A program made the position numbers and the translations under genes. From Leishmania martiniquensis (Eukaryota; Euglenozoa; Kinetoplastea; Trypanosomatida; Trypanosomatidae), in assembly GCF_017916325.1 (NCBI RefSeq), contig NC_090167.1:1115001-1179000 (forward strand): a stretch of 64,000 nucleotides of DNA, in the 5' to 3' direction. Positions 9,460 through 19,611 of the stretch are shown piece by piece. The number at the start of each line of letters is the position of its first letter. The first letter of the stretch is position 1. The notes beneath the pieces are model-generated. The model ran no database searches. It saw only the letters and a list, made by a program, of their open reading frames with translations, and was not told the origin of the DNA.

Positions 9460-10931
9460 TCTTGTCTATGTGGGCAGTTGTGGGGGGGAGGGGGAGGGGG
9501 AGGAGGAGGCAGCGTGAGTGCACGTGCCAGCCGTTTTCACGAGTGAATCCACCCTCGCTACTTTTTCTGCTTGCCCTATAGGGGCCAGAGGCTTCGGTGA
9601 CGATTCGATTGGAATCGTACCCTGGCGCCTATGTATGTACGAGCGTAGGTTGGCGGGCACGTGTGTGTCTGTGTGTATGTGTAGCGCTTGCTTCTCCCCA
9701 GCGAAAGGGAGAGGGAGACGCGCTAGCGCGCATGAAAAGCGCCCGCACGTATGTGGGCGTGGAGGAGCATAAGAGAAATAGTGTATCGAAAGTGTACGCC
9801 AGTCAGCGGGAAAAAGAGACGGAGGAGGGGGAAGGGAGGGGGCGAAGGTGAGCAGATTGTATTCGCGATGGTTCAGATTCTAGCGTGCCACCCCACCGAC
9901 TTCTCGCTTCGAGCTCGATGCTATCAGACAAACGGATACACCTGCCGTTCGACGCGCGAGCCCGCCTGCGGTGAGCACCGAGTCCACGCACGCCTGCGCG
10001 AAGCATCGCGTCATGCTCTGTCGACTCTACGAGGGAAGGAATGGAAAAAGATGACGTCGAGGTGAGGACAAAAGGTCATGCAGAAGAGGGGGTACGAGTG
10101 TGTGTGTGTGTCTGTGTGTGCGACTGTTCTCAGGGTTAACCATGAAGTCCCCTCTCGAAGAAGCAAACACAAGCAGTGCAGATATACGCAAACAGAAAAC
10201 AGTGTGCACCCACACATGCACCGGTAGCACGCAGAGCAACAGCGCCCAGGACGACGCACACGAGTCTAAGGGCGGTAAGATATGTGCGCCTCATCCAAGT
10301 CGAGTGGCCCAAGAGCGAGGAGAGGATTGTCGTAAGAGAAGGCAAGGCGAAAGCAACGGGGAAGAGTGCGCAGCCTTGCCCTGGGGGAGAACACTTTGAG
10401 GGGCGGCGGGCGAGCGCACACACGTGAAAAAAGAGGGGAGGAGAAAAAGAGGGGAAGCTCACCCGAACAGAGAGGGAGAGGAGAGCGACCCCCACAGGCA
10501 CATAGCACAGATCCACACCGGCACGCAAGGGGAGCATCACCATCACCATCATCCGCATCAGCAACCTCCCTGGCGAGAGCATGCAGCTTTGCCCTTCTGT
10601 TTTCACTTTGCTTGAAGCAGGCCATCCTTGCACGCACGCATGCACACACACACACTGGACCACTGGTACATGTTTGTGGATATAAACGCACTCAGAGAAA
10701 GAGAGAGGCCGTAAGAGACGACATGGAGGCAGTCGAAGGGACCCTTCAGAAGCCGAGACCATCCCTGTCGGCTGCATACTCCTGCGGGTACCAACACAAG
10801 CACAGGCGTGTGTGTCATGCGCGCTCGCCACCAGCGTTCCCCCTTTGCCCTCGTTCTTCCCCCGGCTGCGTGGCCGCGCTCCCTTGCAGCAGCGGAAACC
10901 ATAGTGCTTTCCCCCACACTTCTTCGGCTCG
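9460..10931. other. Intergenic spacer
   Basis: No supported gene. It holds the G-rich tract at 9481-9510, a TG run near 10098-10120 and a short CAT/CAC repeat at 10537-10563. A 231-codon minus ORF here is low complexity and is not called. Confidence 0.65.
9481..9510 (-). promoter_or_regulatory. C-rich polypyrimidine tract before the DNAAF4-like gene
   Basis: The plus strand reads as runs of G5-G7 separated by single A residues. The transcribed strand is therefore a near-pure C/T tract ending about 20 nt before the ATG at 9459, with AG dinucleotides in between (for example at 9466-9467). It fits a trans-splice polypyrimidine tract. The complementary strand could form a G-quadruplex. Confidence 0.55.
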
Positions 10932-13166
10932 CTACCGCAGGGTACCCTTGCGTCGCGACATCAGATGGGCTGCGCTGCTCACCGCTTGGGTAGCCAAACT
11001 GCCGGCATTTTGCCAGCCGCGCCGAAGCGTTCCCTGCGTCTTGGCGAGGTGGTAGCTGAGGATATCCCAGAAGTTCACCGTCTCGCTGGCGCTGCGGTAC
11101 ATGACGTAGAAGGGAGGAAGCCCATCGCTGAGGCAGCGGTGCTCATCGCAGTACGCTCCAAATAGAACCGCCTGCTTCAAGCTCAGCTCTTCGCCAGAGG
11201 TGTGCTGCGCATTCCTCTCCTCGCCTGCCGTCCCCTCTGTGTGCCGGCCGCTGGAAGAGTGGTTCGTGATCATCAGCACGTTATGGCGCGCCTCCACTAT
11301 CCTCTGCTGGCTGTCGCGGCACATTTGGTAGCACACGCGGCACAGCGGCTCCCAGCCAAGCGAGTAACGCTGACCCTCGCACTTGACGTCAGGCCCCAGG
11401 CCTCTTTCGGCACAGCACTTGGGGCAGAAGAGCTGTCCGCACCGCCCGCACATAACACGCGTGACGGTGGCAGAGAAGGGCGTGTGGCAGTCTGCCGCGG
11501 CGCAGGCGACGCTGTAGCGCGGGACGCAGAGGTACTGGGCGGGGTCCATGACCCGCTCCCGGTACGCCTGGCGATCCATAACCTCCAGTGTATGCAGCAG
11601 CGCGCTCGACTCACTCACAAGGTCATTGAGCCTCTGCAAGGCAGGCATGTTCTCGTCCGCGGCAGCCTTCCAGGCAGCTTTCGTTTTCGCAAAGAAGGCA
11701 GTGCCAAGCATAGACGCGTCCATGGCGCGCACCCGGTTGGCAAGAAGAAGGTCGCGAACGCGCATCCGAACGAAAGCGTTACGCTCGAGCGTGGGAGGAG
11801 GCCTCGACGTCACCACAGACTGCGGAGATGAGGAAGAAGCGGAGGGCGCTGGTGCGGTCGGAGCGACGGCTCGCTTCTTTGTCTGAGGGGGGCCGGCCAT
11901 GGTGTGTGCCTCCGCACTCATTGTCTTGCTTCCGGGTGTCATCCGTGGTTGAGGCGGAGCCATGGGGTGCCGTGACCTTTTCTCCTCCTCCTGTCGTGAG
12001 CGCCGCCGCCGCGCCTCCTTCGCGAGCACCATACGCGAAAAGGTGGTGAAAGAGCGAATTTCGTCCTCATCCTCGTCGCTCTCTGTGGTGCTGGCAGGGA
12101 CGGCATTCTCACCTGGTGGAAGTGGGCTGCCACCCGCCTTCACCGCGTCAGTAGCGCCCGTGTGTGTCGTGGCGCTGGTTACGGTGATGGTAGCGCCCGA
12201 GTCCCCTTGCAACGCCTGCCGGGCAGAGCTAGGAATCCAGTGGTCTGTTCTATACTCGAGCTCCACTGTACATCCAGTCGGCAAGCCGGACGCTTTGTTG
12301 GTGGCGGCGGCGATGGTGGCCAGTCGCGAAGAGGAAGAGAGATCAGAGGCGCCGCTGCGCGTCGCTTCCCCAGTGGTAGAAGCAGCGGTGGCTATTGCGG
12401 AGGGCACCATCTCCTCCAGCGAGATCACAGGTGGCGTTTGCTCATCAGTCGAGGGCATCAGCGGGACAGCATCCAAAGCGAAAAAGTGGGCGGGGGATGC
12501 ACCGGGCCCGCCACCGACAGCGGCTCCGAGGGCATCGAGTGTAACCGCGTTCCCTTCGAAAAGAGCGGTTGCCCTCGAGGTAGCGGACATGTCAGAGAGG
12601 GCAGGCATGGCTTTCGCCGCAGGCCCCTGTGATACCGCCTCCACTGCGGATAAAATCCTCTCCTCCGCACTCTTACGCTGCATCGCATCAGCGCTGCCGC
12701 CGTGGTGCTGGTCGGCGCCTTCGTCTTCGTCGCAGCCTGTATCGTCAGCGAAGTGCACTTTATGGAGCGCAGCCCGAGCACTTGCCGCGCCATCTGCCTC
12801 GTCGCCCTCGTCGGAGTGCATGAGCACAAAGTCCTCGACGCAGGTGAGCTCAAACTCGTCGTGAAGAGCTTTCAGCTCCTGCGCAGTCAGCCTCTCGACG
12901 GCGCGGTCGATCTCCACCTCCGAGATGAGCGGGGGGGGCTTGCGCACGGTGAATGGGTCGATGCGGACGCTGCGAAGACTGCTGCCCTCGGGCACCCTCC
13001 CGGTGGCGGAGGACCCGTCACGGAAGCGGTCCCAGAATGCCAGGAGGCTTTCAATGGAGTCTAGTGCCGGGGCCACTGAGGAAAGGTAAGCGTGTGTGCG
13101 GTCGTGCAGCTCCTGCGCGTCGTGCGGCACGGCACGCTGTGGCGAGCCGTCAGAGGTGAGCGTCAT
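10932..13166 (-). CDS. FYVE-like zinc-finger protein
   Basis: The start is taken at 13166 (MTLTSDGSPQ), because the 18 codons before it (MCIYVCIYS...) come from an AT/CA microsatellite. This gives 744 residues. Most of the protein is low complexity. The C-terminal third carries a Cys-rich module of paired cysteines: CAAADCHTPF, then CGRCGQLFCPKCC, a spacer, then CRVCYQMC. This spacing resembles a FYVE finger, but the basic R(R/K)HHCR signature that binds PI3P is not seen (RCGQLFCPKCC instead). Membrane lipid binding is therefore uncertain. After the finger is a conserved-looking tail ending in a basic segment. A role in endosomal traffic would be inference only. Confidence 0.72.
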   Translation of the reverse strand: MTLTSDGSPQRAVPHDAQELHDRTHAYLSSVAPALDSIESLLAFWDRFRDGSSATGRVPEGSSLRSVRIDPFTVRKPPPLISEVEIDRAVERLTAQELKALHDEFELTCVEDFVLMHSDEGDEADGAASARAALHKVHFADDTGCDEDEGADQHHGGSADAMQRKSAEERILSAVEAVSQGPAAKAMPALSDMSATSRATALFEGNAVTLDALGAAVGGGPGASPAHFFALDAVPLMPSTDEQTPPVISLEEMVPSAIATAASTTGEATRSGASDLSSSSRLATIAAATNKASGLPTGCTVELEYRTDHWIPSSARQALQGDSGATITVTSATTHTGATDAVKAGGSPLPPGENAVPASTTESDEDEDEIRSFTTFSRMVLAKEARRRRSRQEEEKRSRHPMAPPQPRMTPGSKTMSAEAHTMAGPPQTKKRAVAPTAPAPSASSSSPQSVVTSRPPPTLERNAFVRMRVRDLLLANRVRAMDASMLGTAFFAKTKAAWKAAADENMPALQRLNDLVSESSALLHTLEVMDRQAYRERVMDPAQYLCVPRYSVACAAADCHTPFSATVTRVMCGRCGQLFCPKCCAERGLGPDVKCEGQRYSLGWEPLCRVCYQMCRDSQQRIVEARHNVLMITNHSSSGRHTEGTAGEERNAQHTSGEELSLKQAVLFGAYCDEHRCLSDGLPPFYVMYRSASETVNFWDILSYHLAKTQGTLRRGWQNAGSLATQAVSSAAHLMSRRKGTLR

Positions 13167-13192
13167 TCTCACGGGTGCAGCAGCCACTGTGC

Positions 13193-13260
13193 AGGAATAT
13201 ATACACACATATATACACACAAATATATATATACTTATCTGTATAGTTGTGTATATATGT
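13193..13260. repeat. TA/CA-rich microsatellite
   Basis: Alternating TATATA and CACACA stretches lie immediately upstream of the zinc-finger protein start. They generate an artificial in-frame N-terminal extension. Confidence 0.85.
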
Positions 13261-14100
13261 GCCAGCGTGGATGTTGATGTGCTGTGCGAAAGGTAGAGCG
13301 AGAGCCGAGGGAGTGCGTCACTGCAGGCGAACCCCCCAACAGCAGAATAGGGAAAAGAGAGAGAGAAATAGAACGTACGCGATGCTAAGCGCGAGTGAGC
13401 AGACGCTCTTCACGTCCTCCTAGAAGCGTGCACACGCCGCGCACCCGCGTACCTGCCTCCCACAGGACCAAAAAAGAAAAAAAGCGGAAGGCGAGAAAGA
13501 ACAGGAAAGGCAAAGAGCGAAGACGAGTCGGGCGAAGCAGTGGCCCCACAGACAAACAAAAAGGGGAACACACAGTGGGAGGGGCACCACCACACACGAG
13601 AAATAAAACCTAAGCTGTGAGGTGCACACAAGCATACGCGCACGCACACGCGAAGGCCCGTACAGCGAAGGCGAAATGTGGGCAAGGACACAAGCAGCGG
13701 CAGCAGCAGCGGTGGAGAAGGTTCTTTGCGCAGCGTTGGTGGTCAATCAGAGGGGAAGTTCAGATGTGGGGGGAGGGGGAGGTCTGAGAGACGGTCGAGG
13801 AGGGGGTAAACATGTGCGAAGATAATAATGAAAAAAAAGAAAGGGAAGAAGAAAAGTAAAGCAGAAGTTTCAGTGATTGGCTGCGCGCGGGGGGGAGAAA
13901 GGGCGAGCGAGCCGGACCAGCGCGGCTGCGGTAGGTCGCACAATCCCTTCGCTTTGGGTGCGAGGAGCCGGACTCTTTCACTCCTTCTCCCCGCGTCGAG
14001 TGTTTTGATGCAGCTGATTTTTTTTCTGTTATAAGGTCGGATGCAAAGCTTCCGTCGAAGCACACAGACGTCTTATGAAGAGAGATGAGGTCGGTGCTTT

Positions 14101-14122
14101 GTGTGTGTGTGTGTGTGTGTGC
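14101..14122. repeat. TG microsatellite
   Basis: About ten uninterrupted TG units, in a spacer. Confidence 0.9.
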
Positions 14123-16251
14123 GTATGAGTGATTCGGAGGGGCTAGAGAAGACAGCGACGTGTCCTGCGGCCAAAGCGCGCCAATGACGATGACAATCGG
14201 AAGAAGGACGTCTGCGGGAGAGAGACAGAGTGAGAGCGAGAGTGAGAGTGAGGGGAGAAAACGAATAAGACTGAAACTTTCACGGTGTTGCGTCGCTTTG
14301 GAAGAGGCGGTCGAACTCTTGCGCGCAGACAGCGACGGCAGCCGAGGTGGAATCTGCGAGTGGAAGGCAGCGCGAAAGTGACGGTTGGGGGAGGGGGGAA
14401 TGATGGGAGTTGGAAGTGGGCGATACGGAGGGGAACGGGGGGAGGCCTTTTCGAAAGCTTCACCACACGGGAAAGCGTAGCAGCGTAATATGAGCCGCTC
14501 GCCCCTCCCCCAGAGCGACTACACACGACATGGTACAACGCAAGAGGGAGCGCGCCTCTCTCGCCATGACAGGCGAAGCGCACCGGATAGTATGCTACGG
14601 GCATGCGAGTGGCGATGCTGCTTTCCCATCTGTTAGCGGCCGAGAAGCTCAGCGCGAGCTGCAGCCTCATGTGCCAATTTTGCTCAACTGTCAATGCCAT
14701 CAGTTCCTGGAAACACGCATGCGCTCTTCAGGGGGGGAGGGGGCCTTACTCACAGCGGACAGGTTACTTTTTCGTACCTCCGCTGTCGTCATTCTTCCTT
14801 GACAGTGAGACAAGAGACGTGCACCCCTCTATGGGGGTACTCGCTGATAAAATATGCGCACACACATCGACACAGAAGCTTACAGGCACACACCCGTGCG
14901 CACGGGCGCCGTGCGTTCAGGTAAGGGGCACTTTAGTTTTTTTTTGCGGGGAGGGCGGGGATGGCTGTGCGATGATGTCAAAAACAGAAAGAGAAAGGAA
15001 CAGACGCAGGCGCCATCTGGCTAAAGACAAAGCAGATGGTGTGAGAGGGGTAAAAGAAATGGAGTCAAATAGAGCGACGGGAACGGTAGGAGGCTCGCGC
15101 GCTTTTCCGTGAGGCAAACAAGCCCCGCCCCATTCCTAACACACACGCACCAGCGCACACACGTACAAGTTCATATGTGCAGCCCTGCATCGAAGAGAAA
15201 TGCAAGCAAGAAGGATGAATGAAAGCGACGCGGCGCGTTGAAAGGGGCCTAAAAGTGGAGCCAAAGGCGGCCAGCGGAGGGCAGAAACGGCATACGCACA
15301 CCCCATACTAAAGGGGGAATGGCCCGGTGACGTCCTATGCAACATATCGTTACGGAGAAAGCGTCGACACCTACAAACCTTGCACAGACACACACACACG
15401 CATACACACACGCAGGCGCAGGCGCAGGCGGAATCCAGTGCAGCGTCACAAGCTAGCCACCATCATGCGATCCCTCTCTGCCCTTTGCCCTCTCTTACAT
15501 GCGGGCGCATTCTATGCCTACTATGAAGAGCAACAGGCAACATAGTCATGAAGAAACAGCGCGCTGGCCTTATTCTTTCTTTCCTCGGCGTTTCCACTTG
15601 AGAGCATTAGCCCGGTCGCGCACCCTTTTTCCGGCTCTGTACTTCGAGCCGCCTCGCCTGATGCGGTGCAGTGTGAGACGAGCAGTACAACGGTGTGCCT
15701 ACTCCACTACCTCAGCATCGGCTCCTGCCCCAAAGCCCTCCCAAGACCCCCTCGGAAGATGGTCTCACGGTCGTGCGCGCTGTGTGAGTCACCACCTAGC
15801 ACATCTCTCTTTGGTTGGCTCAGGCGCACACACACTCGGCCAGAGTCATCCGCGTTAGGTATTTTAAGTAGTTACCACAAGAAACGCCACGTGAGATCGC
15901 GTCGTTCACCCCTTCCACCACCTGAATGCACGCAGCATCATTGCTACTGCAGACTGTGGAGCCCTGCTCACGAGACCTCCATTTATCTTCGACTCGAGTC
16001 ATCGCCTTGAAGGCGAACTACACAAAGAAAAAAAATGAGCAGGGTCTGCCTGATGTGCGGCTCGAGCTCCCCCTGGCAGCGGATGCACGCACGTCGATCT
16101 CCCTTCGTATTCGGCCGGTTTCCAACCGTCATCGCCGCCCATTTCCCCGAGGAAACAGCAATGACTGACGCAGGCGACGCCGTAAAGAGTGTCGTGCGCA
16201 GGTGTCCGACTGCACTACCTCGCCTTACGCTGCGAAGGAGGAAAAGCTCCT

Positions 16252-17721
16252 CTACAAGCCGCTGGAGAGCCTCATGATGACTCGCAGGACACAGTGAACA
16301 AACGGGAACACAAGCAGCATGCCGTCTACACGGTCTAGCATGCCGCCATGCCCAGGGATAATGAAGCCCGCGTCCTTCACGCGCGCGCAACGCTTCAACA
16401 TGGACTGAAGCAGATCTCCGCACACGCCCAGGACACCCATAATGAAGCCGAGGAGTAGCCACAGAGCGACGCTCTGGAACGCCGGGTCCACAACTTTGGC
16501 CGCCGGCGCGCTAAACAGCCCCTGGTAACAGAAAAACATGAGTCCCGCAAAGCTCACCGCGTTCACCGCCACTCCTGCCACGGCGCCTTCCACTGATTTG
16601 TTTGGGCTTATGGCAGGGTAGAGGTGATGCGGACTGCGCAGCACCACCTGCACGAGCCAGCTCGCCTCCTTTAGTGGTCGCTTTCTCGGCTGGTTCCCCG
16701 CCCCCGCGGCTGGCGACTCTTCGCAAGTCACGTCGTAGATCTGCCCGTATCGCTCCCGCAGCACCTTGAGGGTGCGCCCCACCGCCAGCGCGGAGATGTC
16801 GTTCGCAAAGTTTCCGATCAATGTCGAGCCAAGCCACGGTACACCAACGTTCGCGATGCGGTATACAAAGATCGGGGTGATGATGCCAGCAATCCAGAGG
16901 ATGCCAAAGATGTCGAGACAGAAATCGAGTAACTGCTCCGTGGGCTGTCGCTCTGCGGTCATGCGCAACTCCATCAAGAGGAAGTAGTCGCGCTGTGCCT
17001 TGGCCACTCGTGCCTCCTTTGGCATATTCTGGTCCTTCAAAGGCAGGCCCGGCTCCACATCGAGCGCTGCTGCGGTCGTAGGAGTGCAACTTCCGCTACG
17101 AGCGCCATCGGACACACCCCGCAAGGTGCTCTGCGAGCCGAAGGGTAGCTCTCGGCTTAGCCGCTTCATCGCGTATTTCACCTTAAGCTTCAGTTGATTA
17201 TGCGCGGTTAGCGTCACCACGACAAAGATGAGGAAGTAAAGCTCGAGCGCGATGAGAAAGACCCCCTCGCCCATGTATGCGGCAACTGCCAACAGCGCCC
17301 AGCCAAGGTGCTTCAGTATGCTATAGAGGGAGATAGGGGTCACTGGCAGGGGGTACTCCACGGGACAGAGTGGTACCCCTTCAATGCAGGGCGATGATGG
17401 CAGCGATTGCGCGACGGGGTCGAGCAGCATTGTGGAAGGCGGTATCGGCGATCGCGGTGTTGGCGTCGATGTATTCTCTATTGACATAATGAGTGCCACC
17501 TTGAGGTGGCGCTTGACGCCGCTCCACTCGATGCCGCACATGAACATCGTGAAGAAGATGAGGGCTGTGGCGCAACGCTCCGAATAACTGGCGAATGCGA
17601 CGACGATGGGACCAACGACGCAGATCGTCACAGTCCTCATCTGGATGTTGGTGAGGCCGACCCGATTTCGAGCCAGGCTCGCTTTTGAAAGAGGGCCCGC
17701 AGCCACCCCATCGCCAGCCAT
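16252..17721 (-). CDS. CDP-diacylglycerol synthase (phosphatidate cytidylyltransferase)
   Basis: 489 residues. The enzyme converts phosphatidic acid and CTP to CDP-diacylglycerol, the precursor of phosphatidylinositol and cardiolipin, in ER or mitochondrial membranes. The family signature is intact near the C terminus: KRCARVKDAGFIIPGHGG followed by MLDRVDG, which supplies the K-R-x4-K-D and HGG-x-DR-x-D residues. Upstream are the second conserved block AISPNKSVEGAVAG and NDISALAVGRTL. At least six hydrophobic segments are visible (for example FLIALELYFLIFVVVTL and LWLLLGFIMGVLGV). Length and order fit the eukaryotic CDS1 type. A hydrophilic, probably cytosolic insert (about residues 190-255, ending near QRDYFLLMEL) is larger than usual. 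Confidence 0.93.
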   Translation of the reverse strand: MAGDGVAAGPLSKASLARNRVGLTNIQMRTVTICVVGPIVVAFASYSERCATALIFFTMFMCGIEWSGVKRHLKVALIMSIENTSTPTPRSPIPPSTMLLDPVAQSLPSSPCIEGVPLCPVEYPLPVTPISLYSILKHLGWALLAVAAYMGEGVFLIALELYFLIFVVVTLTAHNQLKLKVKYAMKRLSRELPFGSQSTLRGVSDGARSGSCTPTTAAALDVEPGLPLKDQNMPKEARVAKAQRDYFLLMELRMTAERQPTEQLLDFCLDIFGILWIAGIITPIFVYRIANVGVPWLGSTLIGNFANDISALAVGRTLKVLRERYGQIYDVTCEESPAAGAGNQPRKRPLKEASWLVQVVLRSPHHLYPAISPNKSVEGAVAGVAVNAVSFAGLMFFCYQGLFSAPAAKVVDPAFQSVALWLLLGFIMGVLGVCGDLLQSMLKRCARVKDAGFIIPGHGGMLDRVDGMLLVFPFVHCVLRVIMRLSSGL

Positions 17722-19611
17722 GTGTCAGCCAGCGGAAGATGTGAGTATCGAACGAAAGGAAAGAAGGGGCGCTGTTGCAAGACGCGCCCGTGTGTGCCGA
17801 CGACGGTAAGCACACGCGAAAAGTGGATCTGCAGGGACGCGCGAGTGTGTTCGTGCCGCGCTACCCACAGGCGCCCCATGCGACACCCCCCAGCATGGAT
17901 ATCTGTTCTTGAATAGATGATGGGAGCGAAGAGGGAGTAGCGCGGGCAAACGAGAGAGCTTATGGAGGAGGGCCTGGTGGGAGACGGCGAGTGGGTGGGA
18001 GGGGAAAAGTGTATAAGTGTGCGCAACGCCTCCGAGTCACGAGGGCAGTTGTAGTTCTTTCGTTTGCTGCAAGCCTTGCCTCTTTTTTTTCTGCTGACGT
18101 TTCAGTAGCTCGATTTTCTGGGGCCTCGCTCCTTTTCAGTGATAGGCCGTTAACGTAGTTGACGATGCGTGGGTGGGGAAGGGTAGATCGCGTGAGCTTA
18201 TTGCCTTACTATCCGCGCCGCGGCAGAGGCACGCAAGAGTGAAATATATATAAACGTATATGAATATATATATGTGTGTGTGCACGATCACGTGGGAAGG
18301 GAGAGACGGAGAAAACGAGGCAGAATCACAGCCGAGCAAGCGGACCCACAGTTAAGGAGATGATTCGGTGGCATTGGAGAATAGAGGTGAGGGCTGTGCG
18401 TGCCTGTGTCTGTGCCCTCGCAGGCACGAGCGCGTCGCCTTTTCAGCGCGCCCTTTCTCACGCGCTCGCTTGAGCAATCCCCCTCTGGCCAGTCTCGGGG
18501 CAGTCACGCCAAAATGCAGCGCCGCGCAGCGAAGCGTTACCAACTGCGGCATCACTAATGCGAGAAAAACGTAAGAGAAGCCGCCAAGGAAGGCGTGCAT
18601 TGCGAGGCACGGTCTGAGTGAGAAGAGAAGAGGAACAGAGACGATGTATGTGCCGCTCATGTAGCGGCCGTCCACGGTGAAAATGCGCCTCCATCAATGC
18701 ATCCGATGGCGTTCGCGCCGCATAGCTGCTGCTGTTGCAGCCTCACATGCACAGAAGTGCACCGAAAACAGATGGCTACGAGTGGCACGACATGTGGTGA
18801 AAGGGAGCAGGGGAGAGGAGGGAGAGAGGAGGAGGAGCACAAGCTTAGATAGGTGCTCATACACACACACACATCTTTATGTGCGTGTGTGCATAAACTA
18901 GTACAGCCCAATACCCATCCTCACAACTTTCCACCGCGTCCACAAGGAGGGGAAACATGAGAAAACGGAGAAGCAAACAAAAAAGCATTCTGAAAGGGAA
19001 AGCAAGCCACTCACGCACATACACGCACACACACACACGTCCAGCTTTCCAACACAGACACACATACACACATATGCGTATGTATATATGTATACTCCTG
19101 CGGAGAGCAAAGAAGCCACAGCAACGCAGAGAAAGGTCAAAGTGATGAGGCAAGCATCAGGTGAGAAGAGACGCAGACGAGAAGGTGTGCCGGAGAAAGG
19201 GAGAAAGAAAGAAGAGAGGCACCCCACACACTTGTGAAGAAACGGCAATTCCCCACCGGCAGCGACATCAGCGCCCACGACGAGAAAATGAGCCACTCTC
19301 AAGACACCCTGAAGACGTGCGCAACAGCATGAGAAGGAGAGGGAGAGGGGTCATCACCCGTGTAGCGTTCGATGCGAAGATGCGTGCGATTAGTTATAGA
19401 GTGGCGCGTTGCCACGAAGCAAACAAGAAAGAGGCGTGGCGCCCCCCTCATCCGCTCCCGTGACCTGCCCCGCCTCTCCATTTCCATGAACCCTCGAGCC
19501 ACCACACCGCGCAACACCTCGTTCTGTCTCTCTCTCTGCCTTCTCACGTTGTCCGCTTTTCTCCATCCGCCACCGCTTCTGCCGCGAAGCACTCGCGTCA
19601 TGCAAGTCCTT
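17722..19611. other. Intergenic spacer (1.9 kb)
   Basis: No supported gene. It contains TA/TG repeats at 18243-18282 and CA-rich stretches around 18860 and 19020-19090. Confidence 0.6.
18243..18282. repeat. TA then TG microsatellite
   Basis: ATATATA runs pass into TGTGTG, in a spacer. Confidence 0.85.

Larger units (their letters stand above)
13167..16251. other. Long intergenic spacer (3.1 kb)
   Basis: No supported gene on either strand. It contains AT-rich dinucleotide repeats at 13193-13260, a TG run at 14101-14122 and several purine-rich tracts. It probably comprises the 5' flank of the zinc-finger gene and a long 3' UTR of the CDP-DAG synthase gene. Confidence 0.6.

Noticed and set aside
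14143..14700. 185-codon minus ORF in the 3.1-kb spacer
   Set aside because: Pro/Ser/Arg-rich low-complexity sequence with no recognisable domain.
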